A stretch of DNA of 64,000 nucleotides, taken from NCBI RefSeq assembly GCF_008709575.1, contig NZ_VYIK01000005.1:1-64000 (forward strand). Direction: 5' to 3'. Positions 11,636 through 21,658 of the stretch are shown piece after piece (positions within the stretch are counted from its first letter, which is position 1; each line of letters begins with the position of its first letter). Position numbers and translations under genes: made by a program. Under the pieces are notes generated by a model, which was not told the DNA's origin, searched no databases, and saw nothing but the letters and a program-made list of their open reading frames with translations. Origin of the DNA: Mycobacterium sp. Its GTDB lineage: Bacteria > Actinomycetota > Actinomycetes > Mycobacteriales > Mycobacteriaceae.

Positions 11636-12799
11636 TCACAGCGACGCCAGTGCGCCACCCAGGTCGGCGGCGATCTGCGGAGTGAGTCCCACGATCGTCG
11701 AGCCGAAGGCCGCACTGAACGTCTCGCCTGCCGCGAGGTCGCGGACGAGGTTGGCCAGCTCGTCCACGGTGTCGGTGAGCACCGCTCCGGGGAACGCGGC
11801 TATCGCCGCGCCGACGTTGTGCAGGCCGGTTTGCGCGGCGTCCGCCATGGCTGCCGGGTCGGCGCTGAGCACGGCTTGCGCGAAGTTATATGCCGCTATC
11901 TGTGGCGGCGCGACGAGGTTGCGGACATCGACGGCCAGCTCGGTGAGCAATCCCGGATTCTGCGGAATGGCCTCTCCGGCCCAGCTGACCAGCGTCCAGC
12001 CGTCGGTGGGATTACCCGTGACGTCGACGACATCGCCGTTGGGCAGGAACAATCCGCCCGCATCTCCGGTGATCAACGACTCTAAAAACCGGGGCGCGAA
12101 AAAGGCCAGATCGGGGTTTGTGACGTTTCCCAGCACCCAGGTGCTGATTGCCGCCTCACCGGAGCCCGCCACGACGGTGATCTCACCGTTGGCGCTGACG
12201 ACCGGGTTCGCCAGTGCGTCGTTGTACATCGTGTCCACAGCGTTGGTGAACATGTCTTCGAACGCCGCGCCGTTGACGTCGACGGAGCCCGGCATCGGCA
12301 CGGAGTCCAAGCCGAAGGACCACGCAAGCAGCGTCAGGTAGAACAGGACGCCGGCAGGCGACAATATCGAATTGCCCGCGTAGATACCGCCATCCATTTC
12401 GTCGAGCCCGGTCAACATCTGCGTGGTCATGTCTTCCAGCGCTGCAAATGGCGCCATGGTCTCCGGCATCCTGATGTCCACGCCGGCAAAGATGCCGGCG
12501 ACGCCCTTCGGGCCGCCGAGCTCGTCGAATAATTGTTGCCCGACGGCCTGTGCCTCCTGCTCGCCTACCGCGTTGAGCGCGGTCCCGGGCGGCAGCCCAG
12601 AGATCCCGAGAGTTCCTCCGACCTGGTCGGGCAAGACCTGGTTGGTGACCACGCCGTGTTCGACGAAGTCGATGACGATATCCGGCTCGCTGCCGGCGCT
12701 GAGCCGGATATCGCCCAGGTAGACCCGGGGTGACTGCGCTCCCGCCGGGGCCATGACGGCAGCGCTGATCAGGGCGAGGGCGGCCAGTCGACGCAGCAT
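11636..12799 (-). CDS. Secreted histidine-phosphatase-like protein 2
   Basis: A 387-residue paralogue of the protein at 10482-11621; the two share long blocks such as VPMPGS-D-NG-AFED, SGEAAISTW and GWTLVS throughout. The signal peptide is clear (basic LRR, hydrophobic core, likely cleavage after APAGA). The RHG motif is E47-H48-G49, so the phosphate-binding arginine is gone, and the second catalytic His is again replaced by SGE. This favours a binding or pseudoenzyme role. The gene faces the paralogue and is transcribed away from bcpB. Its last 215 bases are duplicated at 10007-10221. The 157 bases upstream contain its promoter region; no clear -10 stood out. Confidence 0.8.
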   Translation of the reverse strand: MLRRLAALALISAAVMAPAGAQSPRVYLGDIRLSAGSEPDIVIDFVEHGVVTNQVLPDQVGGTLGISGLPPGTALNAVGEQEAQAVGQQLFDELGGPKGVAGIFAGVDIRMPETMAPFAALEDMTTQMLTGLDEMDGGIYAGNSILSPAGVLFYLTLLAWSFGLDSVPMPGSVDVNGAAFEDMFTNAVDTMYNDALANPVVSANGEITVVAGSGEAAISTWVLGNVTNPDLAFFAPRFLESLITGDAGGLFLPNGDVVDVTGNPTDGWTLVSWAGEAIPQNPGLLTELAVDVRNLVAPPQIAAYNFAQAVLSADPAAMADAAQTGLHNVGAAIAAFPGAVLTDTVDELANLVRDLAAGETFSAAFGSTIVGLTPQIAADLGGALASL

Positions 12800-12956
12800 G
12801 TGAAACTCTCACCTCTCCTTCAGGTTGGGGTGAGCGTAGCGCCGTCCGGGCACCAGGTCACCGAAATTGAAACTCTTACGAAAAATCGGGTCGATTGTCG
12901 CGACAGTTTCACTTTCGGCGAGGGCTGGATGCGTAGCGAACGGCTGCGCGAGACCG

Positions 12957-13421
12957 CTACGCCGACGAGCGGGCCCGTAGCGTCGCCAACGCCTTGTCGG
13001 CGTGGGTATCCATGTTGAACTCGCTGGAGATCACATCGAGCACGGTGCGGTCGGTGTCGATGACGAACGTCGTGCGCTTGACGGGCATCAGCTTGCCGAG
13101 CAGCCCGCGTTTGACCCCGAACTGCGCGGCGACCGTTCCCTCGGAGTCCGACAGCAGCGGGTAGTCGAAGCTGTGCGCGTCGGCGAACCTGGCCTGCTTG
13201 GCCACCGGGTCCGTGCTGATACCGACGCGCTGCGCGCCGACGGCGTCGAACTCGGCGGCCACGTCACGAAAGTGGCAGGCCTCCTTCGTGCAGCCGGGTG
13301 TCATCGCCGCGGGGTAGAAAAACAACACCACGGGTCCGCGGGCCAGCAGCGCGCTGAGCGTGCGCGGTGTTCCGGTCTGGTCGGGAAGTTCGAAGTCGGG
13401 CGCCTTGTCACCGGGTTTCAT
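12957..13421 (-). CDS. bcpB: Thioredoxin-dependent peroxiredoxin (Bcp/PrxQ type)
   Basis: Cytoplasmic peroxiredoxin that reduces hydroperoxides. The 154-residue product has the peroxidatic cysteine in [14 protein letters not shown], with a second cysteine five residues later as in the PrxQ class, and the [11 protein letters not shown] start of the AhpC/TSA fold. The start ATG at 13421 is 6 bases after a TAGCCT hexamer on the minus strand, which suggests a leaderless mRNA. It is divergent from trpE, 55 bases away. Confidence 0.93.
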   Translation of the reverse strand: MKPGDKAPDFELPDQTGTPRTLSALLARGPVVLFFYPAAMTPGCTKEACHFRDVAAEFDAVGAQRVGISTDPVAKQARFADAHSFDYPLLSDSEGTVAAQFGVKRGLLGKLMPVKRTTFVIDTDRTVLDVISSEFNMDTHADKALATLRARSSA

Positions 13422-13427
13422 GGCCTC

Positions 13428-13433
13428 AGGCTA
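13428..13433 (-). promoter_or_regulatory. Candidate leaderless -10 element for bcpB
   Basis: TAGCCT on the minus strand, 6 bases before ATG. Fits the TANNNT pattern of mycobacterial leaderless promoters. Confidence 0.55.
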
Positions 13434-13476
13434 CGGGCCCGTGCGGAGCCGGGGAAGACGGCTGGAGAATAAGTGG

Positions 13477-15009
13477 GTGACCGCTGAGCTCGCCACGACC
13501 TCCCGCGAGGACTTTCGCTTTCTCGCCGCCGGACACCGGGTGGTCCCGGTCACGCGCAAAGTGTTGGCCGACGCCGAGACCCCGCTGTCGGCGTATCGCA
13601 AGCTGGCCGCGAACCGGCCCGGCACCTTCCTGCTGGAATCTGCCGAAAACGGGAGATCCTGGTCGCGCTGGTCTTTCATCGGAGCCGGCGCGCCGTCCGC
13701 GCTGACCGTGCGCGACGGCGAGGCGGTGTGGCTGGGCGCGGTGCCGCAGGACGCCCCCGTCGGCGGGGATCCGCTGCAGGCTCTGCGTGCCACGCTCGCA
13801 CTGCTGGCTACCGCACCGGTGCCCGGGCTGCCGCCGCTGTCGGGCGGCATGGTGGGCTTCTTCGCCTACGACCTGGTGCGACGGCTGGAGCGGCTGCCCG
13901 AACTGACCGTCGACGACCTGGGCCTGCCGGACATGCTGCTGCTGCTGGCCACCGATGTGGCCGCGGTCGACCACCACGAGGGCACGATCACCCTCATCGC
14001 CAACGCAGTGAACTGGAACGGCACCGACGAGCGGGTCGACGAGGCCTATAACGACGCGGTCGAGCGGCTCGACGTGATGACCGCGGCGCTGAGCCAGCCG
14101 CTGCCGTCGACCGTGGCGACCTTCAGCCGCCCTGAACCCAACCACCGTACCCAGCGCAGCGTCGCCGAGTACGGGGCGATCGTCGAGCATCTGGTTCACC
14201 AGATCGAGGCCGGGGAGGCGTTTCAGGTGGTGCCGTCGCAGCGTTTCGAGATGGACACCGATGCCGATCCGATCGACGTCTACCGGATGCTGCGGGTGTC
14301 CAACCCGAGCCCCTACATGTATCTGATGCACGTCCCCAATGACGCTGGCGGCACGGCTTTTTCGATTGTCGGGTCCAGTCCTGAGGCGCTGGTCACCGTG
14401 CACGACCGGTGGGCCACGACCCATCCCATCGCCGGGACCCGCTGGCGCGGGCGGACCGAGGAAGAAGACCAGCTGTTGGAAAAGGAGCTGCTGACAGACG
14501 ACAAGGAACTCGCCGAACATCTGATGCTGGTCGATCTGGGCCGCAACGACCTGGGCCGGGTGTGCGTGCCGGGCACGGTGCGGGTGGACGACTACAGCCA
14601 CATCGAGCGCTACAGCCACGTCATGCACCTGGTGTCCACGGTGACCGGGATGCTCGCCGAGGGCCGCACCGCGCTGGACGCGGTGATCGCCTGCTTCCCG
14701 GCGGGCACACTGTCCGGCGCTCCGAAAGTGCGGGCGATGGAGCTGATCGAAGAGGTCGAAAAGACCCGCCGCGGCCTCTACGGCGGCGTCATCGGCTACC
14801 TGGACTTCGCCGGCAACGCCGATTTCGCAATCGCCATCCGCACCGCGTTGATGCGCGACGGTACCGCCTACGTGCAAGCCGGGGGAGGAGTGGTGGCCGA
14901 TTCCAATGGCCCCTACGAATACACCGAAGCGACGAACAAGGCCCGCGCGGTGCTCAACGCCATCGCCGCCGCGGAAAACCTGACCGCGCCCGACATCGGC
15001 ACGCCGTGA
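13477..15009 (+). CDS. trpE: Anthranilate synthase component I
   Basis: Makes anthranilate from chorismate, using ammonia from TrpG (not in this window). The 510-residue product has [16 protein letters not shown] near the N-terminus, where the LLES motif of the tryptophan feedback site lies, and the chorismate-binding block [30 protein letters not shown] and [11 protein letters not shown] chose GTG 13477 because homology starts at [10 protein letters not shown] and GGAG lies at 13464-13467; earlier in-frame codons overlap bcpB antisense. No Trp-codon leader peptide is visible in the short gap before it. The stop overlaps the next gene by GTGA. Confidence 0.97.
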   Translation: MTAELATTSREDFRFLAAGHRVVPVTRKVLADAETPLSAYRKLAANRPGTFLLESAENGRSWSRWSFIGAGAPSALTVRDGEAVWLGAVPQDAPVGGDPLQALRATLALLATAPVPGLPPLSGGMVGFFAYDLVRRLERLPELTVDDLGLPDMLLLLATDVAAVDHHEGTITLIANAVNWNGTDERVDEAYNDAVERLDVMTAALSQPLPSTVATFSRPEPNHRTQRSVAEYGAIVEHLVHQIEAGEAFQVVPSQRFEMDTDADPIDVYRMLRVSNPSPYMYLMHVPNDAGGTAFSIVGSSPEALVTVHDRWATTHPIAGTRWRGRTEEEDQLLEKELLTDDKELAEHLMLVDLGRNDLGRVCVPGTVRVDDYSHIERYSHVMHLVSTVTGMLAEGRTALDAVIACFPAGTLSGAPKVRAMELIEEVEKTRRGLYGGVIGYLDFAGNADFAIAIRTALMRDGTAYVQAGGGVVADSNGPYEYTEATNKARAVLNAIAAAENLTAPDIGTP

Positions 15010-15632
15010 CCGCCGATGCTGATCGCCGGGCCCGGCTGGCCGCGCGGATCGCCCAGGCGCTGCTGGTGCTCGCCGCAGCGGGCTTGTGGGCGGCCTCGCG
15101 GTTGCCGTGGGTCGCCGTCGAATCCTTCGACGGTCTGGGGCAACCGAGGACCGTCACCGTCTCCGGCGCCTCGTGGTCGAGCGCATTGTTGCCGTTGGCG
15201 CTGCTGGCACTGGCGACGGCGGTTGCGGCGGTGGCGGTGCGCGGCTGGCTGCTGCGGGTGCTGGCGATGCTGATGGCGGCGGTCAGCCTGGCGATCGGCT
15301 ACCTGGCGATCTGCCAGTGGGTGCTTCCCGATGTGGCGGTGCGCGCAGCCGATCTCGCGCACGTCGCGCTGCTGACGGTGATCGGAAGCCGGCGCTATTA
15401 CGCCGGCGCGGGGATCGCGCTGACCACCGCTGTGGGCATCCTGGCCGCTGCCGTGCTGCTGATGCGGGCGGGTTCGGCCCTGGGCTCGACGTCGCGCTAC
15501 GCCGCACCCGCGGTCCGCCGGTCGCTGGCCCGGCGCGAGGGTGAGGCCGTGTCCGAGCGGCTGATCTGGGACGCGCTCGACGCGGGCCGCGACCCCACCG
15601 AAACGAAAGACGACGACACCGAGGGGCGGTGA
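15006..15632 (+). CDS. Tryptophan-associated membrane protein (TIGR02234 type)
   Basis: A 208-residue integral membrane protein with four hydrophobic segments at roughly residues 12-29, 55-75, 78-100 and 130-155, and a charged C-terminus ([17 protein letters not shown]). Genes of this family are found between trpE and trpC in actinobacteria; a role in tryptophan synthesis or transport is only inferred from that position. GTG 15006 overlaps the trpE stop, so expression is likely coupled. The corresponding M. tuberculosis gene is Rv1610. Confidence 0.88.
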   Translation: MTADADRRARLAARIAQALLVLAAAGLWAASRLPWVAVESFDGLGQPRTVTVSGASWSSALLPLALLALATAVAAVAVRGWLLRVLAMLMAAVSLAIGYLAICQWVLPDVAVRAADLAHVALLTVIGSRRYYAGAGIALTTAVGILAAAVLLMRAGSALGSTSRYAAPAVRRSLARREGEAVSERLIWDALDAGRDPTETKDDDTEGR

Positions 15633-15710
15633 CACACCCTGCGCCAACGGCCGCTACCCTTCGATGAACGTCTTCGAATCTGCCGCACCCGCGGGGAAGG
15701 ACCGACACGT

Positions 15711-16529
15711 ATGAGTTCGGCAACCGTGCTTGACTCCATCATCGAGGGAGTTCGCGCCGACGTTGCCGCCCGCGAAGCCGTCGTGAGCTTCTCCGAGATC
15801 AAAGCGGCCGCCAAGGCGGCCCCGCCGCCGCGCGACGTGTTGGCGGCGCTGCGCGAGCCGGGTATCGGCGTCATCGCCGAGGTCAAACGTGCCAGCCCGT
15901 CGGCGGGGCACCTCGCGTCGATCGGTGAGCCGGACAAACTGGCGCGGGCCTACGAGGACGGCGGCGCGCGGATCATCAGCGTGCTGACCGAACAGCGCCA
16001 CTTTCGCGGCTCGCTCGACGACCTCGACGCGGTGCGCGCGGCGGTCTCGGTGCCGGTGTTGCGCAAGGATTTTGTGGTGGGGCCCTACCAGATCCACGAG
16101 GCGCGCGCGCACGGCGCCGACATGCTGCTGCTGATCGTCGCCGCACTCGACCAGCACACCCTGGTGTCGATGCTGGAGCGCACCGAGTCACTGGGCATGA
16201 CAGCCTTGGTCGAGGTGCACACCGAGGACGAAGCCGACCGGGCACTCAAGGCCGGGGCCCGGGTGATCGGGGTCAACGCCCGCGATCTCAAGACGCTGGA
16301 AGTTGACCGAGATTGCTTCGCGCGCATCGCACCCGGGCTGCCCAGCGACGTGATCAGGATCGCTGAATCCGGGGTGCGGGGCACCGCGGACCTGCTGGCC
16401 TACGCCGGCGCGGGCGCCGACGCGGTGCTGGTCGGCGAGGGTCTCGTCGCCAGCGGTGACCCCCGCGCGGCCGTTGCCGACCTGGTCACCGCGGGCAAGC
16501 ACCCGTCCTGTCCGAAACCGGTCCGCTAG
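15711..16529 (+). CDS. trpC: Indole-3-glycerol phosphate synthase
   Basis: Barrel enzyme that cyclises CdRP to indole-3-glycerol phosphate. The 272-residue product contains [12 protein letters not shown] (catalytic Glu and Lys), [13 protein letters not shown] (catalytic Lys), [10 protein letters not shown] and AESGVRG. It is monofunctional, without a fused TrpF domain. ATG 15711 has an AGGA ribosome-binding sequence; a 78-base gap separates it from the membrane protein gene, so an internal promoter is possible but none is obvious. Confidence 0.97.
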   Translation: MSSATVLDSIIEGVRADVAAREAVVSFSEIKAAAKAAPPPRDVLAALREPGIGVIAEVKRASPSAGHLASIGEPDKLARAYEDGGARIISVLTEQRHFRGSLDDLDAVRAAVSVPVLRKDFVVGPYQIHEARAHGADMLLLIVAALDQHTLVSMLERTESLGMTALVEVHTEDEADRALKAGARVIGVNARDLKTLEVDRDCFARIAPGLPSDVIRIAESGVRGTADLLAYAGAGADAVLVGEGLVASGDPRAAVADLVTAGKHPSCPKPVR

Positions 16530-16548
16530 GCGTGCAAGTGCACTCTTA

Positions 16549-17814
16549 ATGATGGCAGACTTTCCCCCGCAACTTCCGCGGTCCAGCGCGGCCATCGCCG
16601 AACCGACTCGTCACGAGCCCGATTCGCGGGGCCATTTCGGTGTCTACGGGGGCCGCTTCGTCGCCGAGGCGCTGATGGCGGTGATCGAGGAGGTCAGCGC
16701 CGCCTATGCGAAAGCCCGCACCGACCAGGCTTTCCTGGACACGCTGGACGCGTTGCAGGCCAACTACACGGGCCGGCCGTCGCCGCTGTATGAGGCGGTG
16801 CGCCTGGGGGAGCATGCCGGCGGGGCGCGGATTTTCCTCAAACGGGAAGACCTGAACCACACCGGTTCTCACAAAATCAACAATGTGCTCGGCCAGGCGC
16901 TGCTGGCCCGGCGAATGGGCAAGACCCGGGTGATCGCCGAGACCGGGGCGGGCCAGCACGGCGTCGCGACCGCCACGGCCTGCGCGCTGCTGGGCTTGGA
17001 CTGTGTTATCTACATGGGAGCGGTCGACACCGCGCGCCAAGCGCTCAACGTGGCCCGGATGCGGCTACTGGGCGCCGAGGTCGTTTCCGTCGAATCCGGT
17101 TCGCAGACCCTCAAAGACGCGATCACCGAGGCATTCCGGGATTGGGTCACCAACGCCGCCACCACCTACTACTGCTTCGGCACCGCGGCGGGACCGCATC
17201 CGTTTCCGGCCATGGTGCGTGACTTCCAGCGGGTCATCGGCCTGGAGACGCGCGCGCAGATCATGGCTCAGGCCGGGCGGCTTCCCGACGCCGTCACCGC
17301 ATGCGTCGGCGGCGGGTCCAACGCGATCGGCATCTTTCACGCCTTCCTCGACGACCCCGGGGTGCGGTTGATCGGCTTCGAGGCGGCCGGCGACGGGGTG
17401 GAAACCGGTCGGCACGCCGCGACGTTCACCGGCGGTTCGCCGGGTGCGTTCCAGGGATCGTATTCCTATCTCCTGCAGGACGAGGACGGTCAGACCATCG
17501 AGTCGCATTCGATTTCGGCGGGGCTGGATTATCCCGGCGTGGGTCCGGAGCACGCCTGGCTCAAAGACACCGGGCGCGCCGAGTACCGGCCCATCACCGA
17601 TGCTCAGGCTATGGAAGCGTTTCGGCTGTTATGCCGCACCGAAGGCATCATCCCGGCGATCGAATCCGCCCACGCGGTAGCCGGGGCGCTGCAGCTGGGC
17701 GCCGACCTGGGTCGCGGGGCGCTCATCGTGGTCAACCTGTCCGGTCGCGGCGACAAGGACGTCGAAACCGCGGCGACCTGGTTCGGTCTTCTCGACAGCC
17801 GGGACGACTCGTGA
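16549..17814 (+). CDS. trpB: Tryptophan synthase beta chain
   Basis: PLP enzyme that condenses indole and serine, working as an alpha2-beta2 complex with TrpA. The 421-residue product has the PLP lysine in [19 protein letters not shown], the phosphate loop GGGSNAIG and [16 protein letters not shown]. Two ATG codons in tandem (16549 and 16552) are possible starts. Longer upstream starts would overlap trpC and lie outside the conserved region. The stop overlaps trpA by GTGA. Confidence 0.97.
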   Translation: MMADFPPQLPRSSAAIAEPTRHEPDSRGHFGVYGGRFVAEALMAVIEEVSAAYAKARTDQAFLDTLDALQANYTGRPSPLYEAVRLGEHAGGARIFLKREDLNHTGSHKINNVLGQALLARRMGKTRVIAETGAGQHGVATATACALLGLDCVIYMGAVDTARQALNVARMRLLGAEVVSVESGSQTLKDAITEAFRDWVTNAATTYYCFGTAAGPHPFPAMVRDFQRVIGLETRAQIMAQAGRLPDAVTACVGGGSNAIGIFHAFLDDPGVRLIGFEAAGDGVETGRHAATFTGGSPGAFQGSYSYLLQDEDGQTIESHSISAGLDYPGVGPEHAWLKDTGRAEYRPITDAQAMEAFRLLCRTEGIIPAIESAHAVAGALQLGADLGRGALIVVNLSGRGDKDVETAATWFGLLDSRDDS

Positions 17815-18626
17815 TTGTGGCGCAGGGTGAAAGCCGTTTGGGCGAGCTGTTCAGTGTGTGCCGTGTGGGTAACCGGGCAGCCCTGATCGGCTATTTGCCC
17901 ACTGGCTATCCCGATGTGCCCACCTCGCTGACCGCGATGACCGCGCTGGTCGATGCCGGCTGCGATCTGGTGGAAGTCGGTGTGCCGTACTCGGATCCGG
18001 GCATGGACGGCCCGACGATCGCGAAGGCGTCGGAGATCGCGCTACGCGGCGGTGTGCGGATCCGCGATACCTTGTCAGCGGTGGAGGCGATCAGCGCAGC
18101 CGGTGGCCGGGCCGTGGTGATGACCTACTGGAATCCCGTGCTGCGCTACGGGGTCGACGCGTTCGCCCGAGATCTCGCAGCCGCCGGCGGACAGGGCCTG
18201 ATCACCCCGGATCTCATCCCCGACGAAGCCGATCAGTGGTTGGCGGCCTCCGACCACTACCGTCTGGACCGCATCTTCCTGGTCGCGCCGTCGTCGACCC
18301 CGCAGCGCCTGGCGAGCACCCTCGAGGCGTCCCGCGGATTCGCCTACGCGGCGTCGATCATGGGGGTTACCGGTGCCCGCGATGTCGTCTCACAGGCCGC
18401 ACCGGAGTTGGTGCGTCGGATAAGGGCGATTTCGGACATCCCGGTAGGGGTGGGTCTGGGGGTGCGTTCGGGTCAACAGGCGGCGCAGATCGCTGGCTAC
18501 GCCGACGGCGTCATCGTCGGCTCGGCGCTGGTGTCGACGTTGGCCCAGGGCATTCCCGCCCTACGCGGACTGACCGAAGAACTTGCTGCCGGTGTGCGGC
18601 AGCGGATTTCCGGGGTTTCTGCGTGA
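17811..18626 (+). CDS. trpA: Tryptophan synthase alpha chain
   Basis: Splits indole-3-glycerol phosphate and passes indole to TrpB. The 271-residue product has the catalytic Glu and Asp in [10 protein letters not shown] and MDGPTIAKA, the [11 protein letters not shown] segment and the phosphate loop [16 protein letters not shown] 17811 overlaps the trpB stop; a second GTG two codons later is also possible. The stop overlaps the lgt start (TGATG), so trp genes and lgt are probably one transcript. Confidence 0.97.
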   Translation: MIVAQGESRLGELFSVCRVGNRAALIGYLPTGYPDVPTSLTAMTALVDAGCDLVEVGVPYSDPGMDGPTIAKASEIALRGGVRIRDTLSAVEAISAAGGRAVVMTYWNPVLRYGVDAFARDLAAAGGQGLITPDLIPDEADQWLAASDHYRLDRIFLVAPSSTPQRLASTLEASRGFAYAASIMGVTGARDVVSQAAPELVRRIRAISDIPVGVGLGVRSGQQAAQIAGYADGVIVGSALVSTLAQGIPALRGLTEELAAGVRQRISGVSA

Positions 18627-19744
18627 TGACAACGACGGTGCTGGCCTACTTTCCCAGCCCGCCGCGGGGAGTGTGGCGGCTCGGGCCAGTGCCGATCCGC
18701 GCCTACGCGCTGTTCATCATCACGGGAATCGTTGCCGCGCTCCTGCTCGGCGACCGGCGCTGGCAAGCTCGGGGCGGCGCACGGGGTGTGATCTACGACA
18801 TCGCTTTGTGGGCAGTGCCGTTCGGCTTGGTCGGCGGGCGGCTCTATCACCTGGCCACCGATTGGCGCACGTATTTCGGCGCGGGCGGCGCGGGTCTGAG
18901 CGCGGCGCTGCGGATCTGGGACGGCGGCCTGGGTATCTGGGGAGCGGTCGCACTGGGCGGCGTCGGGGCGTGGATCGGCGGCCGGCGCCACGGGATCCCG
19001 CTGCCCGCCTTCGCCGACGCGGTCGCGCCCGGGATTGTGCTTGCTCAGGCGATTGGGCGGCTCGGAAACTACTTCAACCAGGAGCTTTTCGGCCGGGAAA
19101 CCACCATGCCGTGGGGTCTGGAGATCTTCTACCGGCGCGATCCGGCCGGGTTCGTCGACGTGCATTCGCTCGACGGGGTGTCGACCGGACAGGTTGCGAT
19201 GGTCGTGCAGCCGACGTTTCTCTACGAATTGCTCTGGGATCTTGTGGTTTTCGCGATGCTGCTGTATGTAGACCGACGGTTCAGAATCGGCCATGGGCGG
19301 CTGTTCGCGCTGTATGTCGCCGGCTACTGCGTCGGGCGGTTTTGCATCGAGTTGCTGCGTGACGATGCCGCTACCCACATCGCCGGCATCCGGATCAACT
19401 CCTTCACCTCCACGTTCGTCTTCATCGGCGCGGTGGTCTATCTAATCCTGGCGCCGAAAGGCCGCGAAGACCCGGCATCCATCGGCGGCACCCGGATCGA
19501 CGAACCCACGCCCGAGCCGGTAACCGTGGGCGCGCCGACCACGGCGGTGACGGGGCAACCGGATCGGTCGGCGGCTGACGAAGTGGTGGTTCCCGACACC
19601 TCAGGCGACGGATCCGAGGCCGCCGAACCGGCCGACGAGCCCGAGGCCGCACGGCCTGAAGCTGCAGAGTCTGCTGCACAGGAGCCGACCCGGTCTGGGT
19701 CGAGACGGTGGCGCCCGTGGTTAAGCGGGCTCAGGCGGGGATAG
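18626..19744 (+). CDS. lgt: Prolipoprotein diacylglyceryl transferase
   Basis: Membrane enzyme that moves diacylglycerol from phosphatidylglycerol to the lipobox cysteine of prolipoproteins. The 372-residue product has the signature GRLGNYFNQELFGRET with the essential Arg and Asn, and about seven membrane segments (for example 24-41, 51-68, 92-110, 190-215 and 246-266). A long proline, glutamate and alanine rich C-terminal tail after about residue 280 is typical of mycobacterial Lgt and is probably cytoplasmic and unstructured. ATG 18626 shares one base with the trpA stop. Confidence 0.95.
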   Translation: MTTTVLAYFPSPPRGVWRLGPVPIRAYALFIITGIVAALLLGDRRWQARGGARGVIYDIALWAVPFGLVGGRLYHLATDWRTYFGAGGAGLSAALRIWDGGLGIWGAVALGGVGAWIGGRRHGIPLPAFADAVAPGIVLAQAIGRLGNYFNQELFGRETTMPWGLEIFYRRDPAGFVDVHSLDGVSTGQVAMVVQPTFLYELLWDLVVFAMLLYVDRRFRIGHGRLFALYVAGYCVGRFCIELLRDDAATHIAGIRINSFTSTFVFIGAVVYLILAPKGREDPASIGGTRIDEPTPEPVTVGAPTTAVTGQPDRSAADEVVVPDTSGDGSEAAEPADEPEAARPEAAESAAQEPTRSGSRRWRPWLSGLRRG

Positions 19745-19778
19745 CCGCAATAATCCTCGGGCGGGAGAGCGGCCTGGC

Positions 19779-20210
19779 ATGCTGGCGGGCGTGAACGCTT
19801 CGTCCTCACCTGGCGGCCACCGTGGCATCATCTCCAGCCGCGGCCGCATCCTGGGCGCCGGGGCCCTGCTGGTGGGCGTGCTCGGCTACGTCGGCCTGGT
19901 GGACCCGCACAACCCGCACACGGTGTTCCCGCCGTGCCTTTTCCGGAGGCTGACCGGCTGGAACTGCCCCGCGTGCGGCGGTCTGCGGATGGTCCACGAC
20001 CTACTGCACGGTGACCTGGGCGCCGCCGTCACCGACAACGCGTTCCTGCTCGCCGGCATCCCGCTGCTGGCGCTGTGGATGCTGGCGCGACGCCGTGACG
20101 CAGCGCCGCCGATAGCGGCCATCGTCGCGGTGGTGCTCGTCACAGTTGTGTGGACGGTGCTGCGTAATCTGCCCGCGTTTCCCTTAGCGCCGACTGTGCT
20201 TCCCGGATAA
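19779..20210 (+). CDS. DUF2752 membrane protein
   Basis: A 143-residue protein with three hydrophobic segments (about 22-40, 86-100 and 108-128). Between the first two lies the family signature CLFRRLTGWNCPACGGLRMVHDLLHG, quoted here as FRRLTGWNCPACGGLRMVH, in which a CPACG motif follows a tryptophan. Function of the family is unknown; in M. tuberculosis the equivalent follows lgt. ATG 19779 has GGGAGAG at 19763-19769; a GTG four codons later is an alternative. Confidence 0.85.
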   Translation: MLAGVNASSSPGGHRGIISSRGRILGAGALLVGVLGYVGLVDPHNPHTVFPPCLFRRLTGWNCPACGGLRMVHDLLHGDLGAAVTDNAFLLAGIPLLALWMLARRRDAAPPIAAIVAVVLVTVVWTVLRNLPAFPLAPTVLPG

Positions 20211-20225
20211 TTCAGCTGCCGGGAC

Positions 20226-20231
20226 TATGCT
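20226..20231 (+). promoter_or_regulatory. Candidate leaderless -10 element for pykA
   Basis: TATGCT ends 8 bases before ATG 20240, placing the transcription start at or next to the A of the start codon. No ribosome-binding sequence is present. Confidence 0.65.
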
Positions 20232-20239
20232 GTGTAGCC

Positions 20240-21658
20240 ATGGCGAGGCGCGGCAAGATCGTCTGCACCCTCGGCCCGGCCAGCAACACCGACGAAACGG
20301 TCAGGGACCTGGTCGAGGCCGGAATGGACTTCGCCAGAATGAATTTCAGCCACGGCGACTACAGCGAACACAAATCGGCCTACGAACGGGTGCGGGCGGC
20401 CTCCGACGCGACCGGCCGGGCGGTCGGGGTGCTCGCCGACTTGCAGGGCCCGAAGATAAGACTGGGACGCTTCGCGGACGGTCCGACCTTCTGGGCCAAC
20501 GGCGAAACCGTGCGGATCACCGTCGCGGCCTGCGCAGGCAGTCACGACCGGGTGTCAACCACCTACAAGCAGTTGGCCAACGACGCCGCGCCCGGTGACC
20601 GCGTTTTGATCGACGACGGCAAGATCAGCCTGGTGGTCGAGGAAATCGACGGCGACGACGTGGTCTGCACGGTCACCGAGGGCGGCCCGGTCAGCGACAA
20701 CAAGGGGATGTCGCTGCCCGGGATGAACGTGTCGGCCCCGCCACTGTCGGAAAAGGACATCGAGGACCTCAGGTTCGCGCTGGACCTCGGAGTCGACATG
20801 GTGGCGCTGTCGTTCGTGCGTTCACCGTCGGATGTCGAATTGGTCCACGAGGTGATGGACCGGGCCGGGCGCCGGATACCGGTGGTGGCCAAGCTCGAAA
20901 AGCCTGAAGCCATCGACAATCTCGAAGCCGTCGTGCTGGCCTTCGACGCTGTCATGGTGGCCCGCGGCGATCTCGGGGTGGAGTTGCCGCTCGAAGAAGT
21001 TCCGCTGGTGCAAAAGCGGGCCATTCAAATGGCCCGGGAGAACGCGAAACCCGTCATCGTGGCCACCCAGATGCTCGACTCGATGATCGAGAACTCACGC
21101 CCGACCCGGGCCGAGGCCTCCGACGTCGCCAACGCGGTCCTCGACGGCGCCGACGCGCTGATGCTGTCCGGGGAAACCGCCGTCGGCAAGTACCCGATCG
21201 CAGCGGTGCAGACGATGTCGCGGATCATCTGTGCAGTCGAGGAGAATTCGACCGCCGCCCCGCCGCTCACCCACGTGCCGCGCACCAAACGCGGGGTGAT
21301 CTCCTACGCTGCCCGCGACATCGGCGAACGCCTCGACGCCAAGGCGCTGGTCGCCTTCACCCAGTCCGGCGACACCGTGCGCCGGCTGGCCCGCCTGCAC
21401 ACCCCGCTGCCGCTGCTGGCGTTCACCGAGCTTCCGGAGGTGCGCAGCCAACTGGCGATGACGTGGGGCACCGAGACGTTCATCGTGCCCCATCTGTCGA
21501 GCACCGACGGCATGATTCGGCAGGTCGACAGGTCGCTGCTGGAACTGGGCCGCTACCGGCGGGGAGACCTGGTGGTGATCGTCGCGGGCGCACCCCCGGG
21601 CACCGTCGGGTCGACCAACCTGATCCACGTGCATCGCATCGGCGAGGACGACGTGTGA
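20240..21658 (+). CDS. pykA: Pyruvate kinase
   Basis: Last glycolytic step, phosphoenolpyruvate and ADP to pyruvate and ATP. The 472-residue product has MARRGKIVCTLGPAS at the start, MNFSHGDYSEH, LQGPKIRLG, the active-site block VAKLEKPEAIDN with the catalytic lysine, MVARGDLGVEL (metal-binding Glu and Asp) and ATQMLDSMI. The C-terminal allosteric domain is present. The gene has no ribosome-binding site, in line with the leaderless promoter. Its stop overlaps the tesB start. Confidence 0.97.
   Translation: MARRGKIVCTLGPASNTDETVRDLVEAGMDFARMNFSHGDYSEHKSAYERVRAASDATGRAVGVLADLQGPKIRLGRFADGPTFWANGETVRITVAACAGSHDRVSTTYKQLANDAAPGDRVLIDDGKISLVVEEIDGDDVVCTVTEGGPVSDNKGMSLPGMNVSAPPLSEKDIEDLRFALDLGVDMVALSFVRSPSDVELVHEVMDRAGRRIPVVAKLEKPEAIDNLEAVVLAFDAVMVARGDLGVELPLEEVPLVQKRAIQMARENAKPVIVATQMLDSMIENSRPTRAEASDVANAVLDGADALMLSGETAVGKYPIAAVQTMSRIICAVEENSTAAPPLTHVPRTKRGVISYAARDIGERLDAKALVAFTQSGDTVRRLARLHTPLPLLAFTELPEVRSQLAMTWGTETFIVPHLSSTDGMIRQVDRSLLELGRYRRGDLVVIVAGAPPGTVGSTNLIHVHRIGEDDV

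Noticed and set aside
13422..13476. Possible tryptophan attenuator before trpE
   Set aside because: The 55-base gap has no open frame with Trp codons and no alternative hairpins.
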